Source: Dickeya aquatica
Lineage (GTDB): Bacteria; Pseudomonadota; Gammaproteobacteria; Enterobacterales; Enterobacteriaceae
Direction of reading: 5' to 3'
NCBI RefSeq assembly: GCF_900095885.1
Contig: NZ_LT615367.1
Span: 1,922,001 to 1,986,000, forward strand
Length of the DNA stretch: 64,000 bases
Part shown: positions 26,338 through 35,973 of the stretch, piece by piece
Layout of the letters: every line of letters begins with the position of its first letter
Numbering within the stretch: the stretch's first letter is position 1
The notes under the pieces: model-generated
Databases searched by the model: none
What the model was told of the DNA's origin: nothing
What the model saw: only the letters and a program-made list of their open reading frames with translations
Made by a program: the position numbers and the translations under genes

Positions 26338-27389
26338 TGAAAAGAAAAAACAAATCCGGCACACATCAGGCGGCTAACGCCAGTCAGCCGGATATGGCCT
26401 CGGCCCTGAAAAGCGATCCGGGGCTGAGTGCGTTTACCTTTGACGGCCCCTATCCGGTCATGGACGGCCATGACCTGCTGGATAACATGTATTGCGCCGA
26501 CAATGGCCGTTATTACGATACCCCGGTGGACTGGTATGGGCTGGCTCGCGCATTTGGCAGCGCGTCATGGCACCAGTCGGCGCTGTACTTCAAACGCAAT
26601 GCGCTGACCGGGTGCTTTATCCCGCACCCGTTATTGTCGCGTCAGGCGTTCTCTGCCTTCGTGCTCGACTGGTTTGTTTTCGGCAACGGTTATCTTGAAC
26701 GACGGGTCAACCGATTGGGCGGCGTGCTTGCCCTGCGCCACGTTCCGGCCAAGTACACCCGGCGCGGCAGCGACCTGAATACCTATTGGTTTATCCGCCA
26801 GTGGAAAGATGAATACACGTTTGATACCGACAGCGTGTGCCACGTCATCAACCCGGATATTCATCAGGAGATCTACGGTATGCCGGAGTACATGGGCGCG
26901 CTGCTGTCGGCCAGCCTGTCACACTCCGCCGATATGTTCCGCAAACTCTACTATGACAACGGTTCGCACGCCGGGTGCATTATCTACATCGGTGCATCCC
27001 AGGTGGATAACGAGAGTATGGAGAGCGTGAAGAAAACGCTCAAGGAAGCACGCGGCAAAGGCGCGTTTAAAAACCTGCTGTTACATGCGCCGGGCGGCGG
27101 TGAAAAAGGGGTGCAGATTATTCCCTTCAGCCAGATATCCGCCAAGGACGAATTCCTGAATATCAAATCGGTGACGCGTGACGACATCCTCGCGGCGCAC
27201 CGTGTACCGCCGCAACTGATGGGGGCCATGCCGGAAGGCAACGGTTCTTTTGGCGATGTGGAGAAGGCCGCGCGGGTGTTCGCCATCAACGAATTAATGC
27301 CGGTAATGGAAGCGCTGAAGCATGTGAATGACTGGCTTGGTATGGAGGTGATCCGCTTCAACCCTTACGCCCTGCTGAAAGCCGAGTGA
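26337..27389 (+). CDS. Q: P2 gpQ-like portal protein (prophage 2)
   Basis: A 350-residue portal protein, collinear with and strongly similar to the prophage 1 copy at 7060-8115 (YCADNGRYYDTPVDWYG, FVLDWFVFGNGYLE, NGSHAGCIIY, AAHRVPPQLMG, VIRFNPYALL). The reading frame is complete, although its partner P is broken. Confidence 0.93.
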   Translation: MKRKNKSGTHQAANASQPDMASALKSDPGLSAFTFDGPYPVMDGHDLLDNMYCADNGRYYDTPVDWYGLARAFGSASWHQSALYFKRNALTGCFIPHPLLSRQAFSAFVLDWFVFGNGYLERRVNRLGGVLALRHVPAKYTRRGSDLNTYWFIRQWKDEYTFDTDSVCHVINPDIHQEIYGMPEYMGALLSASLSHSADMFRKLYYDNGSHAGCIIYIGASQVDNESMESVKKTLKEARGKGAFKNLLLHAPGGGEKGVQIIPFSQISAKDEFLNIKSVTRDDILAAHRVPPQLMGAMPEGNGSFGDVEKAARVFAINELMPVMEALKHVNDWLGMEVIRFNPYALLKAE

Positions 27390-27402
27390 TACCCCGCCGC
27401 TG

Positions 27403-27427
27403 CCGCCGTACTCACGCGGCGGTTTTT
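27403..27427 (+). terminator. terminator after Q (prophage 2)
   Basis: GCCGCCG, ACTC-containing loop, CGGCGG then TTTTTA, a few bases after the Q stop. Confidence 0.75.
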
Positions 27428-27805
27428 ATTCAAAAACTTTCACGTCACCCACGCGTAATCTCTTTTCAGATCAACGGCTAACGCCACCATTTCCCACCCA
27501 CATAAAACCGCATCAGCGCCACGCCATCGGGCGCTCACACCGGATGCCGCGCCGCGTCTCCCGAAGGGAAATACGCACGCAGCAGGCCGGGAAATAGGCC
27601 GGATTTGGCACATCGACGGGGAGCCCTGCCTACCCCCCATCGCGGGGGCTGTTCCCCCGTCACCTGCGCGCTGCTCTCGCTTCATTTTTTGTGCAAGTGC
27701 AGAAACCGGCCCGGCGCGCGTGCGTACCGGGCGGAAAGCGGAAAAATAGCATCAAAAAAGTTGTGCAAAATTGTGCGGGTTTGTGCGGCGCATTTGTGGC
27801 AAAAA
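27428..27805. other. gene-free interval after Q in prophage 2; expected cos region
   Basis: No supported gene. As in prophage 1, this interval should contain cos. It has GC-rich stretches around 27540-27660 and, at 27690-27800, several copies of TTGTGC (TTTTTGTGCAAG, GTTGTGCAAAATTGTGCGGG, GTTTGTGCGG). Similar repeats occur after Q in prophage 1. Confidence 0.4.
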
Positions 27806-27825
27806 AAACCTGCCGAAGCAGGTTT
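27806..27825 (-). terminator. terminator after the antitoxin gene (prophage 2)
   Basis: AAACCTGC, CGAA loop, GCAGGTTT. Read leftward it is followed by a run of T, just beyond the antitoxin stop. Confidence 0.75.
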
Positions 27826-27842
27826 CAGAGAAGGTTATAAAT

Positions 27843-28211
27843 TTACAAAATCATCTGTTCAGGACGACATCCATACAGTTCAGCCAGTTTTTGGCGGGTT
27901 TTCTTCTGTGGTCGAGAATCTTTCGCCTCCCACTGAGACACCGCTGATTGCGTCGTCCCCAGCCGTTCCGCGACATCGTACTGAGATAGTCCACGGTAAA
28001 CACGCCATGCGGCCAACAGGCTGATATCGTCACGAAACATAATGTTGACCACCTCATTTGGCACGGTTTCATCATCATGCTCGTCGGCGGCATAGGGAAT
28101 GGATTCATACCCGCTATCATCATTGGAGAGCAGGCTTTCGTACACATCTATCGGCAACACAACGAATTGCGGATTGCCGTTTACATCGTTGATATATTGT
28201 AGTTTTGACAT
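27843..28211 (-). CDS. XRE-family antitoxin (prophage 2 copy)
   Basis: A 122-residue protein differing from the prophage 1 antitoxin at only a couple of residues (Tyr for Phe at position 6, Gln for Glu near the C-terminus). Same layout: N-terminal Phd-like segment, C-terminal helix-turn-helix. Because the two copies are nearly identical, each antitoxin can probably neutralise either toxin. Confidence 0.88.
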   Translation of the reverse strand: MSKLQYINDVNGNPQFVVLPIDVYESLLSNDDSGYESIPYAADEHDDETVPNEVVNIMFRDDISLLAAWRVYRGLSQYDVAERLGTTQSAVSQWEAKDSRPQKKTRQKLAELYGCRPEQMIL

Positions 28212-28284
28212 ATTTTTATCCGGGTATCTATGAGTCGCGGCCTTCGTTATGTCATTGAGGAAACGGGCGGGTTTCCCCGCCTGA

Positions 28285-28545
28285 TTAGTAGGTTGTTGAC
28301 GTTCTGCGTTTAACCTCTTTGATTTCGCAGATCACCGGTTCGCCTTTGGTAATTTGGAAAATGATCCGATAGTCGCCAACCCTCAGCCTGAACGCACCTT
28401 CTTTCCCCTTCAATGGGACAATATCCAGCCTGACAGCAGGGAAATTTTCCAGCTCAGTCACCTTTTCACTTATGGCGGTCTGATACCGTTTGTCGATAGT
28501 CAGACGTTGTTTCAGTGCTTTCTTTGACCAGATCACCCTTACCAT
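28285..28545 (-). CDS. RelE/ParE-superfamily toxin (prophage 2 copy)
   Basis: An 86-residue protein that differs from the prophage 1 toxin at two positions (VPLKGKEG for VSLKGQEG). First gene of the operon, 73 bases upstream of the antitoxin. Both reading frames are intact even though the rest of the prophage is decayed, consistent with selection for keeping the pair. Confidence 0.9.
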   Translation of the reverse strand: MVRVIWSKKALKQRLTIDKRYQTAISEKVTELENFPAVRLDIVPLKGKEGAFRLRVGDYRIIFQITKGEPVICEIKEVKRRTSTTY

Positions 28546-28570
28546 CTGTTTCCTCAGTTTTTAAAGAGCA

Positions 28571-28585
28571 TATCCGCTAGGGATA
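28571..28585. promoter_or_regulatory. probable toxin-antitoxin operator (prophage 2)
   Basis: TATCC-GCTAG-GGATA, an inverted repeat 26 bases upstream of the toxin start, followed by the same AAGATAATAATAAGAC block as in prophage 1. Only the central spacer base differs. Confidence 0.6.
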
Positions 28586-28633
28586 AGATAATAATAAGAC
28601 ATTTAGACGAGAAAAACAACACTAACTTATTAT

Positions 28634-31171
28634 CTAATCTTTTCTCTGGCTCAACTCACGCAGCGCCGCTACTCGCTGCATCAAACCAGCCTTATCAACC
28701 TGCTGCTTCTCTGCTTCACGATACAGTTCCCCGTTTCTTCTGGCGTAATAACGATGTCCACAAAAATCAATCGGATGACCCGCTGCTAGCCTGCTTGCCT
28801 CTCCTATGCTGACATCCCAGCCGATTGAGCGGGCGAAATCGGCAATACTAGCGCGCCACTCGTCCGGCAGTTTTCCAACCGCCTGTTTTTCAGCCGATTT
28901 GTTCCGTTGAGTAGTGGACGAGTGTTGATTATTCCGCCGATCCGGCGGTTGAGTTCGCAACCTGGACAGCAGCGCCCGGCGTTCCGGGGCGGTCATGCGC
29001 TCAAAGTCGGTGAAGGTTTGAGCGGATGTATCGTCAATTTCTCCATCTGGCGGTTCACAGCTCCCATAGTCATCCCCGTCTATATCTGCCGGAATGGCTG
29101 TTTTTTCATCGCCCGTAGAGTTATTGACAGAACTCCAAGCGTCGCCGGTCGGCGACGTAACGGCTAAACCACTCCTGGTGCTAATGCTGGCACCATCGTC
29201 AATGGCCTGTTTTTTGCGGATTTTCCACTTGATTAACCGGGTGCAGATACGTGAGATAGCCCCCAGACGTGGGGAGAACACACCGAAGATTTTTTCCGGT
29301 GTCTCGCCGTAGGTGTTTTGTTCGTCAGCGTCTTCATAGGCAATGCGCACGGTGTAGCGCTCGCGTGGGATCAGCACGCCGCCTTGCTTTTCGATGTACG
29401 TGGCAAAACAACCGGCGTCAGCCGATGCCAATACAGCATCCATTGCCGGGTCAGCAAGCTGTGCGGCCCCGCGTTTGAACGTGCCGTTTTCTTTCTGGGC
29501 TGCGGTAAGTTGGTTTGCCAGGCGACGCAGTTCACGCCATACCGTGACTGGCGGCAGGCCGAACGGCTGAAACTGTCGGATGTTATGCTGTGACGCCCAG
29601 GCCATCGCAAACTTTGCCGTTTCACGTAACGGCTTACCGGTTTCGTTATCCAGCTCGCCATCCAGCGCGTAACCGTCGATATTTTTACTGATGTACTTCG
29701 CCACGTAAGCCGTCGCGCTGCCTTTTCTTGGATCGAGCTTTTTAGCCTTGAATCGTGCGCCGGTGTTGCGCCCCAGCTCCGCACGGTCTTCAGCAATAAA
29801 ATATTCACGCAAGATATCGGTGATGGCCTTTCTGTCGGCAGGTGGCATAAACAGCAACACATGCCAGTGCGGGGTAGCGTCGTGGTGCGGCTCGGCAACA
29901 CGGAAACCATAGGGACGCAGGCCTCGGCGATTTAGTTTTGACATCGCTTTAGCCCAGGTACGACATAAGTAGCGCTGCCCTTGGCGGGGAGAGGCATGAT
30001 CCCACTTAGGGTTTTGGTGACCGTTCTGGATGTTAGCGTGATAACGCGACGGGCAGGTGATAGTGAGGAAAACACCCTCATCACCCCGCGCGATTGCCAC
30101 CATTTCAACACCGGCCATGCGGGTCATCAGCTCATGACGGCGGATAGCCGGATTACTGATACTGCCGTACACCATGTTTTCCAGTGATGCGATGTTGCCA
30201 TCTTCATCAACCAGTTCATGTGTCTGGAAAAAAGCGCGATTCTTGCGGCGCTGCTCTTGCCACTGGTTGAGAGCATCAAGGCTGACATACGGCATTCGTT
30301 TTTTGTGGATCACACCGATGGCGCGAAACTGATTTTCCCGCCATTCACAACGCAGTCGCCACAACTTCCGCTCCCACCATTCAGGTGAGGTGATGCGCAA
30401 AATGGCGGAATAGATGCGGTGCCGGGCTTGTTCATCACCGATAACCAACCCCCAGCACGGCGGCGTCACACGTAATGCCAGCAGTTCGCGCCCAAGATGG
30501 CGATATAGCCACTGAATTTCATCGTAGGTCATATCTTCCGGCGATGTGTGGCCGCACTCGGTTTCAAACATTTCGACGATGGCGGCCGCAAGGGTATGCG
30601 CGGCATTGATCACCTCATGCTTGGTAAACCCGGCCAGATGTGACCAACGCGGCCCCCAATAGACCGCCAGTTCCGATGCAAAACCATCACGCACACCTTG
30701 CTGTGCGCGCACGGCATCCAAACGCAACAGCGCTTTTTTCACGGTTCCCATAAAAAAAGCGCTGATGTGTCGCGGCTCGCGGTTCGCTCGTAGCCATTCG
30801 ATTTTTTGGCGGTAAACGTCGCGGATAAAAGGCGGCTGCTCGTGTAAGCGTGCGGCCACGCCTTCCGGCGTTTTCATCCAGCCGCTAATCGTTTCCTGAT
30901 GGCCCTGACGCTCTATTTCCGCCAGACCACGACGGATACGCAACTGGGTGCCGTTCGGCTCCCGCTGTTCCAATTGCACCACGGCCTGACTAAGATTCCG
31001 GTCATCACCTGTGGCCAAAGCGCGTTTAACCATCCGGCTCAGATGCCGCGTGACGGCGGGATGCGGTTCCGCATCGGTAACGAATAGAGAGGGGCGGATA
31101 GCAGTCACGCCCGACGGTGCGGAGATCGCCGGGCGTGGAGCGTTCCAGTGATAGACCCACTGTTCAGGCAT
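28634..31171 (-). CDS. A: P2 gpA-like replication initiator (prophage 2)
   Basis: An 845-residue protein, highly similar to the prophage 1 gpA, with the same HUH residues (PHWHVLLFMPP) and catalytic Tyr pair (TAYVAKYISKNIDGY). It starts MPEQWVYHWNAPRPAIS at 31171; a GTG lies one codon upstream. The frame is intact. The last variable C-terminal part differs most. The two copies give long homology for recombination between the prophages. Confidence 0.93.
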   Translation of the reverse strand: MPEQWVYHWNAPRPAISAPSGVTAIRPSLFVTDAEPHPAVTRHLSRMVKRALATGDDRNLSQAVVQLEQREPNGTQLRIRRGLAEIERQGHQETISGWMKTPEGVAARLHEQPPFIRDVYRQKIEWLRANREPRHISAFFMGTVKKALLRLDAVRAQQGVRDGFASELAVYWGPRWSHLAGFTKHEVINAAHTLAAAIVEMFETECGHTSPEDMTYDEIQWLYRHLGRELLALRVTPPCWGLVIGDEQARHRIYSAILRITSPEWWERKLWRLRCEWRENQFRAIGVIHKKRMPYVSLDALNQWQEQRRKNRAFFQTHELVDEDGNIASLENMVYGSISNPAIRRHELMTRMAGVEMVAIARGDEGVFLTITCPSRYHANIQNGHQNPKWDHASPRQGQRYLCRTWAKAMSKLNRRGLRPYGFRVAEPHHDATPHWHVLLFMPPADRKAITDILREYFIAEDRAELGRNTGARFKAKKLDPRKGSATAYVAKYISKNIDGYALDGELDNETGKPLRETAKFAMAWASQHNIRQFQPFGLPPVTVWRELRRLANQLTAAQKENGTFKRGAAQLADPAMDAVLASADAGCFATYIEKQGGVLIPRERYTVRIAYEDADEQNTYGETPEKIFGVFSPRLGAISRICTRLIKWKIRKKQAIDDGASISTRSGLAVTSPTGDAWSSVNNSTGDEKTAIPADIDGDDYGSCEPPDGEIDDTSAQTFTDFERMTAPERRALLSRLRTQPPDRRNNQHSSTTQRNKSAEKQAVGKLPDEWRASIADFARSIGWDVSIGEASRLAAGHPIDFCGHRYYARRNGELYREAEKQQVDKAGLMQRVAALRELSQRKD

Positions 31172-31217
31172 CACTCACAAACCCCGGCGTAAACACTGCT
31201 GCAAACCGACTGGTCGT

Positions 31218-31833
31218 TTAACCCCGCAAATAGATCGAAATGCCGCCCCCCCTAGTCGTCATAGCCCAATCGCGATAGGTTTTGATGCCGTGTGACTCGA
31301 CGGTAATACTCTCTATGCGGCGCTCCGCCTTGTGCGAGTCCTGCGTAGCAGGGAAGAACATGGAGTTCCCGCGACGTGAACACGCAGCGACAATCCGCTC
31401 CCATTCAGCGATACGTTCAATTTCCTCCGGCCAACGCGTAAATATCGCCGCCAGCTCGGCTTTGTTGGCGTGGATGCATGGCATACAGCCAACCCGGCTA
31501 CAATCCTGCTGATAAAGCGGATTCGGTTTGATGCCGTGCCGCTTGGCGATGGCGAATACATCCGCATGTAACCAGCGCAAAATCGGCCGATAGACATGCA
31601 GACCCGGCGTGTTGTCCGCATCCTCCTCCCACTCCGGCAGCTTTGCTCGGGCCGGTGACTCTTCGGCCCTGACGCCCTGCCATGAAATTACCTCGTCGTA
31701 TTCTGCCAGCGCTGTAATAACAACCTGATCACGTACCGGAGCGTGCTTCAGTTCAAAGGTACAAAAGCGGGCTTTAGTGGATGGAAATCTTCCCTTCCAC
31801 ATGCACAGGTCAAGGAACGGGATACCGGTGGGT
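31218..31833 (-). pseudogene. PAPS-reductase-like phage protein, 5' truncated
   Basis: The remaining frame reads TPTGIPFLDLCMWKGRFPS, then RFCTFELKHAP, VISWQGVRAEESPARA, YRPILRWLHADVFAI and CSRVGCMPCIHANKAEL. This is the phage-encoded phosphoadenosine-phosphosulfate-reductase-like family (adenine nucleotide alpha hydrolase fold). Phage members have been proposed to act in DNA modification or sulfur metabolism; this is uncertain. The N-terminal nucleotide-binding motif is missing, cut by an IS2-like element near 31834. An internal ATG at 31802 gives 194 codons. Confidence 0.8.
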
Positions 31834-32545
31834 GTAGTAGCCCCCGTTTAAACCGGACACTTCACCAGTAAGACATAGTCATTGAGCTATGTTTAAGGAG
31901 TGTCCTGTGCAAAGAATCGAAGTGATCACTGGCGAGCAAAAGCGTCGTCGTTATACTCCCGAAGAGAAAGCCCGTTTTGTTGCGCTCGCCATGCAGCCCG
32001 GCTACACCGTCTCACTCGTTGCCCGGCAATATGGCATTACACCCAGTCTTCTTTTTAAGTTAAGTGGAAACGGCTCATGAACGATGGTGGGAAGTCTGCA
32101 ATCGCCGCAGGCGACGAGGTGGTCAGCGTCTCAGAGGTCAACGCTCTTGAGAAAAAAGTCAAACAGCTTGAACAAATGCTGGGACGCAAAACGATGGAGG
32201 CCGAAATCCTTCGGGACGCGCTTGAGATAGCCCAGGCAAAAAAGTTGATATCGCGCATGCCATTGCTGCCACCGGACGATACCCCCTCATCCGAATAGCC
32301 GAAGTGCTCTGCGTATCGCGTTCGAATCTTTATGAACGGCTGCTGAAGAAACGCCAGCCCAGGTCAGCACGCTACAGCAAAGATGATGACGCCCGACTGT
32401 TACCGCTTATCCGCCAGATATGCAGCGAGCGGGCGACAAACGGCTATCGTCGTGTGACGGCGCACCTCAATCGTGTGCTGAAGGAACAGAACTGGCGGGT
32501 TAACCCCAAACGTATTTACCGGATCATGCAGGCGAATAACCTGTT
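31834..32545 (+). mobile_element. IS2-like (IS3 family) remnant
   Basis: OrfA starts with GTG at 31907 behind AGGAG and reads QRIEVITGEQKRRRYTPEEK and SLVARQYGITPSLLFK, as in IS2 OrfA. A five-base tandem duplication (TTAAGTTAAG, 32056-32065) shifts the frame; OrfA resumes at about 32066 (NDGGKSAIAAGDEVVS, KQLEQMLGRKTMEAEIL). OrfB starts near 32240 (AEVLCVSRSNLYERLLKKRQ) but stops before the catalytic domain, at the junction with another element. It is inactive. Confidence 0.82.
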
Positions 32546-32895
32546 ACCAGCTTTATCTGGCGATAAATGACATCGACCACACGAAAACCAAAGCGATGTC
32601 GCCGCAAACCAACGGTATCTGCGAGCGGTTCCATAAAACGATACTGAACGAGTTTTATCAGGTGACGTTCCGTAAAAAGTTATATGGCGATCTCGACACA
32701 TTACAAGCGGACCTTGATGAATGGCTGACTCACTATAATAATGAGCGAACCCATCAGGGAAAAATGTGCTGTGGGCGGACGCCAATGGAAACATTACTTG
32801 ATGGAAAACGCATCTGGGCTGATAAAAATTTAAGCCAGATGTAATCTGACAGACACCTGTATAAATAACCGGTAACTGTCAGATCAGGTCTGAGC
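32546..32895 (+). mobile_element. IS481-like transposase 3' fragment
   Basis: From about 32548 the sequence reads LAINDIDHTKTKAMSPQTNG, then CERFHKTILNEFYQVTFRKK and LTHYNNERTHQGKMCCGRTP: the C-terminal end of a DDE transposase of the IS481 type. It is joined out of frame to the IS2-like OrfB. The likely terminal repeat lies at 32848-32890 (CTGACAG and CTGTCAG). Only the last 90 or so codons remain. Confidence 0.75.
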
Positions 32896-32904
32896 TAATA
32901 CATA

Positions 32905-34023
32905 TTATGACTGTATGTTCTTTTTAAATTCGGTATTCGAACTCACTTTTAAAAGAATATTTAAACTGTTTTTAATGAATGCTGCACATACTGTTGGAAC
33001 GAAGCAACCAATTAATATGTAGATAGGCCACAAATACTCATATGAAAGAGGCAGTGTTTCAATTACTGATGGTTCTTCTACACCTATAGCCTTACTATAT
33101 AGAACATCAAAAATTTTAAAGCATAAGAAATGAAAAGCCATAATTTCAAACGAATATTTCCCCATCATTGAAAAAATATTCGCAATCACACCCAGCTTTT
33201 CTTTTATTAATTTAGCCAAGTACATACATTGATATATACCGATAACAGACAAAACATAAAAACTATAAAAAATCACATCTTGACTACCTAAGGAAACAAA
33301 CCATCCCATTTTATAGGTTAAAAATATGGTTAATGGAAACAGCAGTGCAGCAATATACCATTTCAGATACTTGTAATAATTATCAACATAAAGCTTAACA
33401 AAATAAGCCATAATAAACAATGGGATCACAAACAGAGCGACATCCAACCGCATCGGTAGTATGAATTTTATAACCATTCTTTCATAACCTAATGCGCAAC
33501 AAACCAATCCTAAAATTATAATGACAAGGTTTTTTGCCAAATGGCTCTGAGTTCTATTTTTAATCACATTACCGAAATAAATTATTCCACCAAAGATAGA
33601 TGAGGAGAAAACCAAAGGTAAAACAAACCATGTAGCGCCATACAAAAGCTCAGAATTAGTTAACGCTGCGCTATTTAGAATATAATTTCTGAAATTATAG
33701 AAAGTCCAATACACTTGCGATGCGTTGTATATGTGAACATCTATAAAAAAGTTATGAAAAGCACCTATTAATGCAGAGTAAAATAGATATTTTGGATAAT
33801 TGCTTTTTATTCTGCTGGCTAAGTTCAAAAATGGATTTTGACCATAACGTTCTTCATTATATAAAAAACCCGAAACAAAGAAAAACAAAGCTAAATGATA
33901 TGAATACACATATTTTGATGCAAAATACCACGAATGGCCTATTATTATTGATAGAATCCCAATCCCTTTAAGGATGTCAATATAATTAGTGTTATTCCAT
34001 TCTTTATACATATATGTTCCCAC
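32905..34023 (-). CDS. acyltransferase family 3 membrane protein
   Basis: A 372-residue, AT-rich gene unlike its neighbours. The N-terminal NYIDILKGIGILSIIIGHSW has the conserved His of acyltransferase 3 (OafA/fucose-acetylase-like) proteins, followed by about ten hydrophobic segments including HLALFFFVSGFLY. Such enzymes O-acetylate lipopolysaccharide or exopolysaccharide at the inner membrane. It lies alone between IS remnants, with no surface-polysaccharide genes nearby, suggesting acquisition. The frame is intact. Confidence 0.85.
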   Translation of the reverse strand: MGTYMYKEWNNTNYIDILKGIGILSIIIGHSWYFASKYVYSYHLALFFFVSGFLYNEERYGQNPFLNLASRIKSNYPKYLFYSALIGAFHNFFIDVHIYNASQVYWTFYNFRNYILNSAALTNSELLYGATWFVLPLVFSSSIFGGIIYFGNVIKNRTQSHLAKNLVIIILGLVCCALGYERMVIKFILPMRLDVALFVIPLFIMAYFVKLYVDNYYKYLKWYIAALLFPLTIFLTYKMGWFVSLGSQDVIFYSFYVLSVIGIYQCMYLAKLIKEKLGVIANIFSMMGKYSFEIMAFHFLCFKIFDVLYSKAIGVEEPSVIETLPLSYEYLWPIYILIGCFVPTVCAAFIKNSLNILLKVSSNTEFKKNIQS

Positions 34024-34396
34024 GAATTAGTAGATAGTATCGAATACATCACCAATAATATTTTATTTTTATTGGCTTTTTCAATATAACATGTTAATTA
34101 TTTTTTTTCAATGAGATAAATTCACTTATAAAAAAATCCCATTAATTCATCTTTGGCATAATCGGTACAAATCTAAATAGCTATATGGACACCGACCCAG
34201 TGCAAGCACGGGCAGATCTTTTTCTGACAACGTAGTCACACACATATATCCGGCTTCGTGAGCCCTGATGAACATCCGTACTCTCTGGCCTCATTATCGC
34301 AATGACCTGCTATGGCCCAGCTATTTGTCAGATTTACAGAGAGTCGGTTCTCCCTGTCAGTACATCAACACTTTTGACTTCTTATAAATCATACTG
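34024..34396. other. intergenic, AT-rich then IS110 flank
   Basis: The first 150 bases are very AT-rich and probably hold the acyltransferase promoter. From about 34190 base composition rises and the sequence is probably the flank or end of the IS110-like remnant. No gene seen. Confidence 0.4.
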
Positions 34397-35330
34397 TTAC
34401 TTGGCAACATAATCCGTTCTCTGGTTCACCAGAGCCCAGGCCACTCTGGCATTCTTGTTCGCCAGCGCCACTACGGCTTCATTCACTCCGCTCCGAACAA
34501 TAATACCCCTCAGCCACCTCTGGATTGCACTACACCGTTCATCTGAGAGATTCACCGTACGATAAACAACGGAGCGGGCACCATGAATAAGCAAGCCGCG
34601 CAGATAACTATCACCACGTTTGGTTATTCCCAGAAGTCTGGTTTTACCGCCGCTGTTGTGCTAACCGGGCACTAATCCCAGATAACTGGCAAGATGTCGA
34701 CCATTAATAAAATCCCTACTGTCACCCAGATCTATCGTCAGTGCAGATGCGCCCAGTGGCCCGATACCCGGAATATTCTCCAACAGGAGTGTATCCTCGT
34801 TTTGTGCACTTATCTGCTTCAGGCGTACATCCAGAGTTTTAATTCGTTGCTGGCAGTCCTGAAGCTCCAGCAACATCTCCTGGAAGCGTTCCCGACTGAG
34901 CGTAGTGAGTTCATTTTCCGCATCGTCCAGATAGTCGGGTAGGCAGGCCATGACTTTATAGGCAGCTTTCGGTATAGCGATACCGTATTCCAGACTCAGC
35001 CCCCTGATCTGATTAATCAGCACCGTTCTGTTTTTCACCAGCCGCTGACGAACCCGGTGCAGACACTGAATATCCTGCTGCTCAATGCTTTTTCCCGGTA
35101 CGTAGTGCATACCCAGACAACTGTCAGCCTCAACGATAGCGGTAGCGTCATTTTTGTCGTTTTTATTTCCCATTCGAAAGGGCGATACGTATTATGGGCT
35201 GATTTATCTGACATCATGCCCGAATGTTTTAAACTGACGGGATCAGTAATTTGCGCTACCACATGCTTCCATCACAATTCTGGACGAGGGTTACTGAGCA
35301 ATAAAAGCCATCAGCTTTTCGCGGGTGATC
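34397..35330 (-). pseudogene. IS110-family transposase, decayed
   Basis: Read leftward from about 35315: MEACGSANY, stop, SRQFKTFGHDVR, stop, ISP, stop, YVSPFRMGNKNDKNDATAI, then an open stretch at 35173-34661 through IPGIGPLGASALTIDLG to YLGLVPG, a further stop, then LLIHGARSVVYRT to 34397. These are the DEDD domain (NKNDKNDA) and C-terminal transposase_20 domain (GIGPLGA) of IS110. Several premature stops and a missing N-terminus mean it is dead. Confidence 0.87.
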
Positions 35331-35829
35331 TGTAGTGGGTCAGCAATTCAGAACACCTCCAAAACCTGTTAATGTTAAAAATAGTGAGCATGAGGTGATG
35401 AATGCTCAAAGCTCGTATTTTAGTCGGAAATGTCTGGCGATCCAGGTCGCTCAGGGGCTATGCGGTGAGGATGTGGTCGCTGTGATGCCGCGTTTGAAAC
35501 AGTTACCGAAGCGTGTACAGGAACAGTTGCAGACCTACAACGGCAGTGAATTTATTTCTAACACGTTGGATCACTGGGCGTACGAGAATGGCGTGACAAT
35601 GGACTTCTCCCGGCCTGGCAAACCAACAGATAATGTGCTGATCGAGTCGTTTAATGGCAGTTTTCGGGACGAGTGTCTGAACGTACACGGATTCCTGTCA
35701 CTGGACGATGCACAGGAAAAAGTCGAGCACTGGCGACAGGAATATAACCAGCAAAGACCCCATTCCTCGTTAAATAACCTGACTCCGGAAGAATTTATCC
35801 GAAGCCTGAAAAAAGGCCCGGATCTCTGA
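35331..35829 (+). pseudogene. IS3-family OrfB C-terminal fragment
   Basis: Frame [20 protein letters not shown], then [38 protein letters not shown] and [20 protein letters not shown]: the rve/DDE integrase core of an IS3-family transposase, with the Asp of the usual DNGSEF changed to Tyr. The N-terminal half and OrfA are absent. It abuts the IS110 remnant near 35330. Confidence 0.82.
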
Positions 35830-35973
35830 TTTAGCCTTGTACCGATATTGAGAAAAGATCATTTTACCATCAAAAACATGCCGGATGAGAAGCCCCATCC
35901 GGCATCGGTTTTCCCGGTGTTGCAGTCTGTTATGGATAATGCCTATTCAGGCTGTTATTGCAAACAGTGCTTA

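Larger units (their letters stand above)
21961..31833. mobile_element. defective P2-like prophage 2
   Basis: A second set of P2-type genes (ogr, D, FI, FII, P, Q, toxin-antitoxin, A, cargo) in the same orientation as prophage 1 and starting at the same tRNA fragment. It lacks its own repressor and integrase and most head and tail genes. The FI-FII block is inverted relative to D, and P is truncated. The right end is cut by an IS2-like remnant near 31834. Confidence 0.9.
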
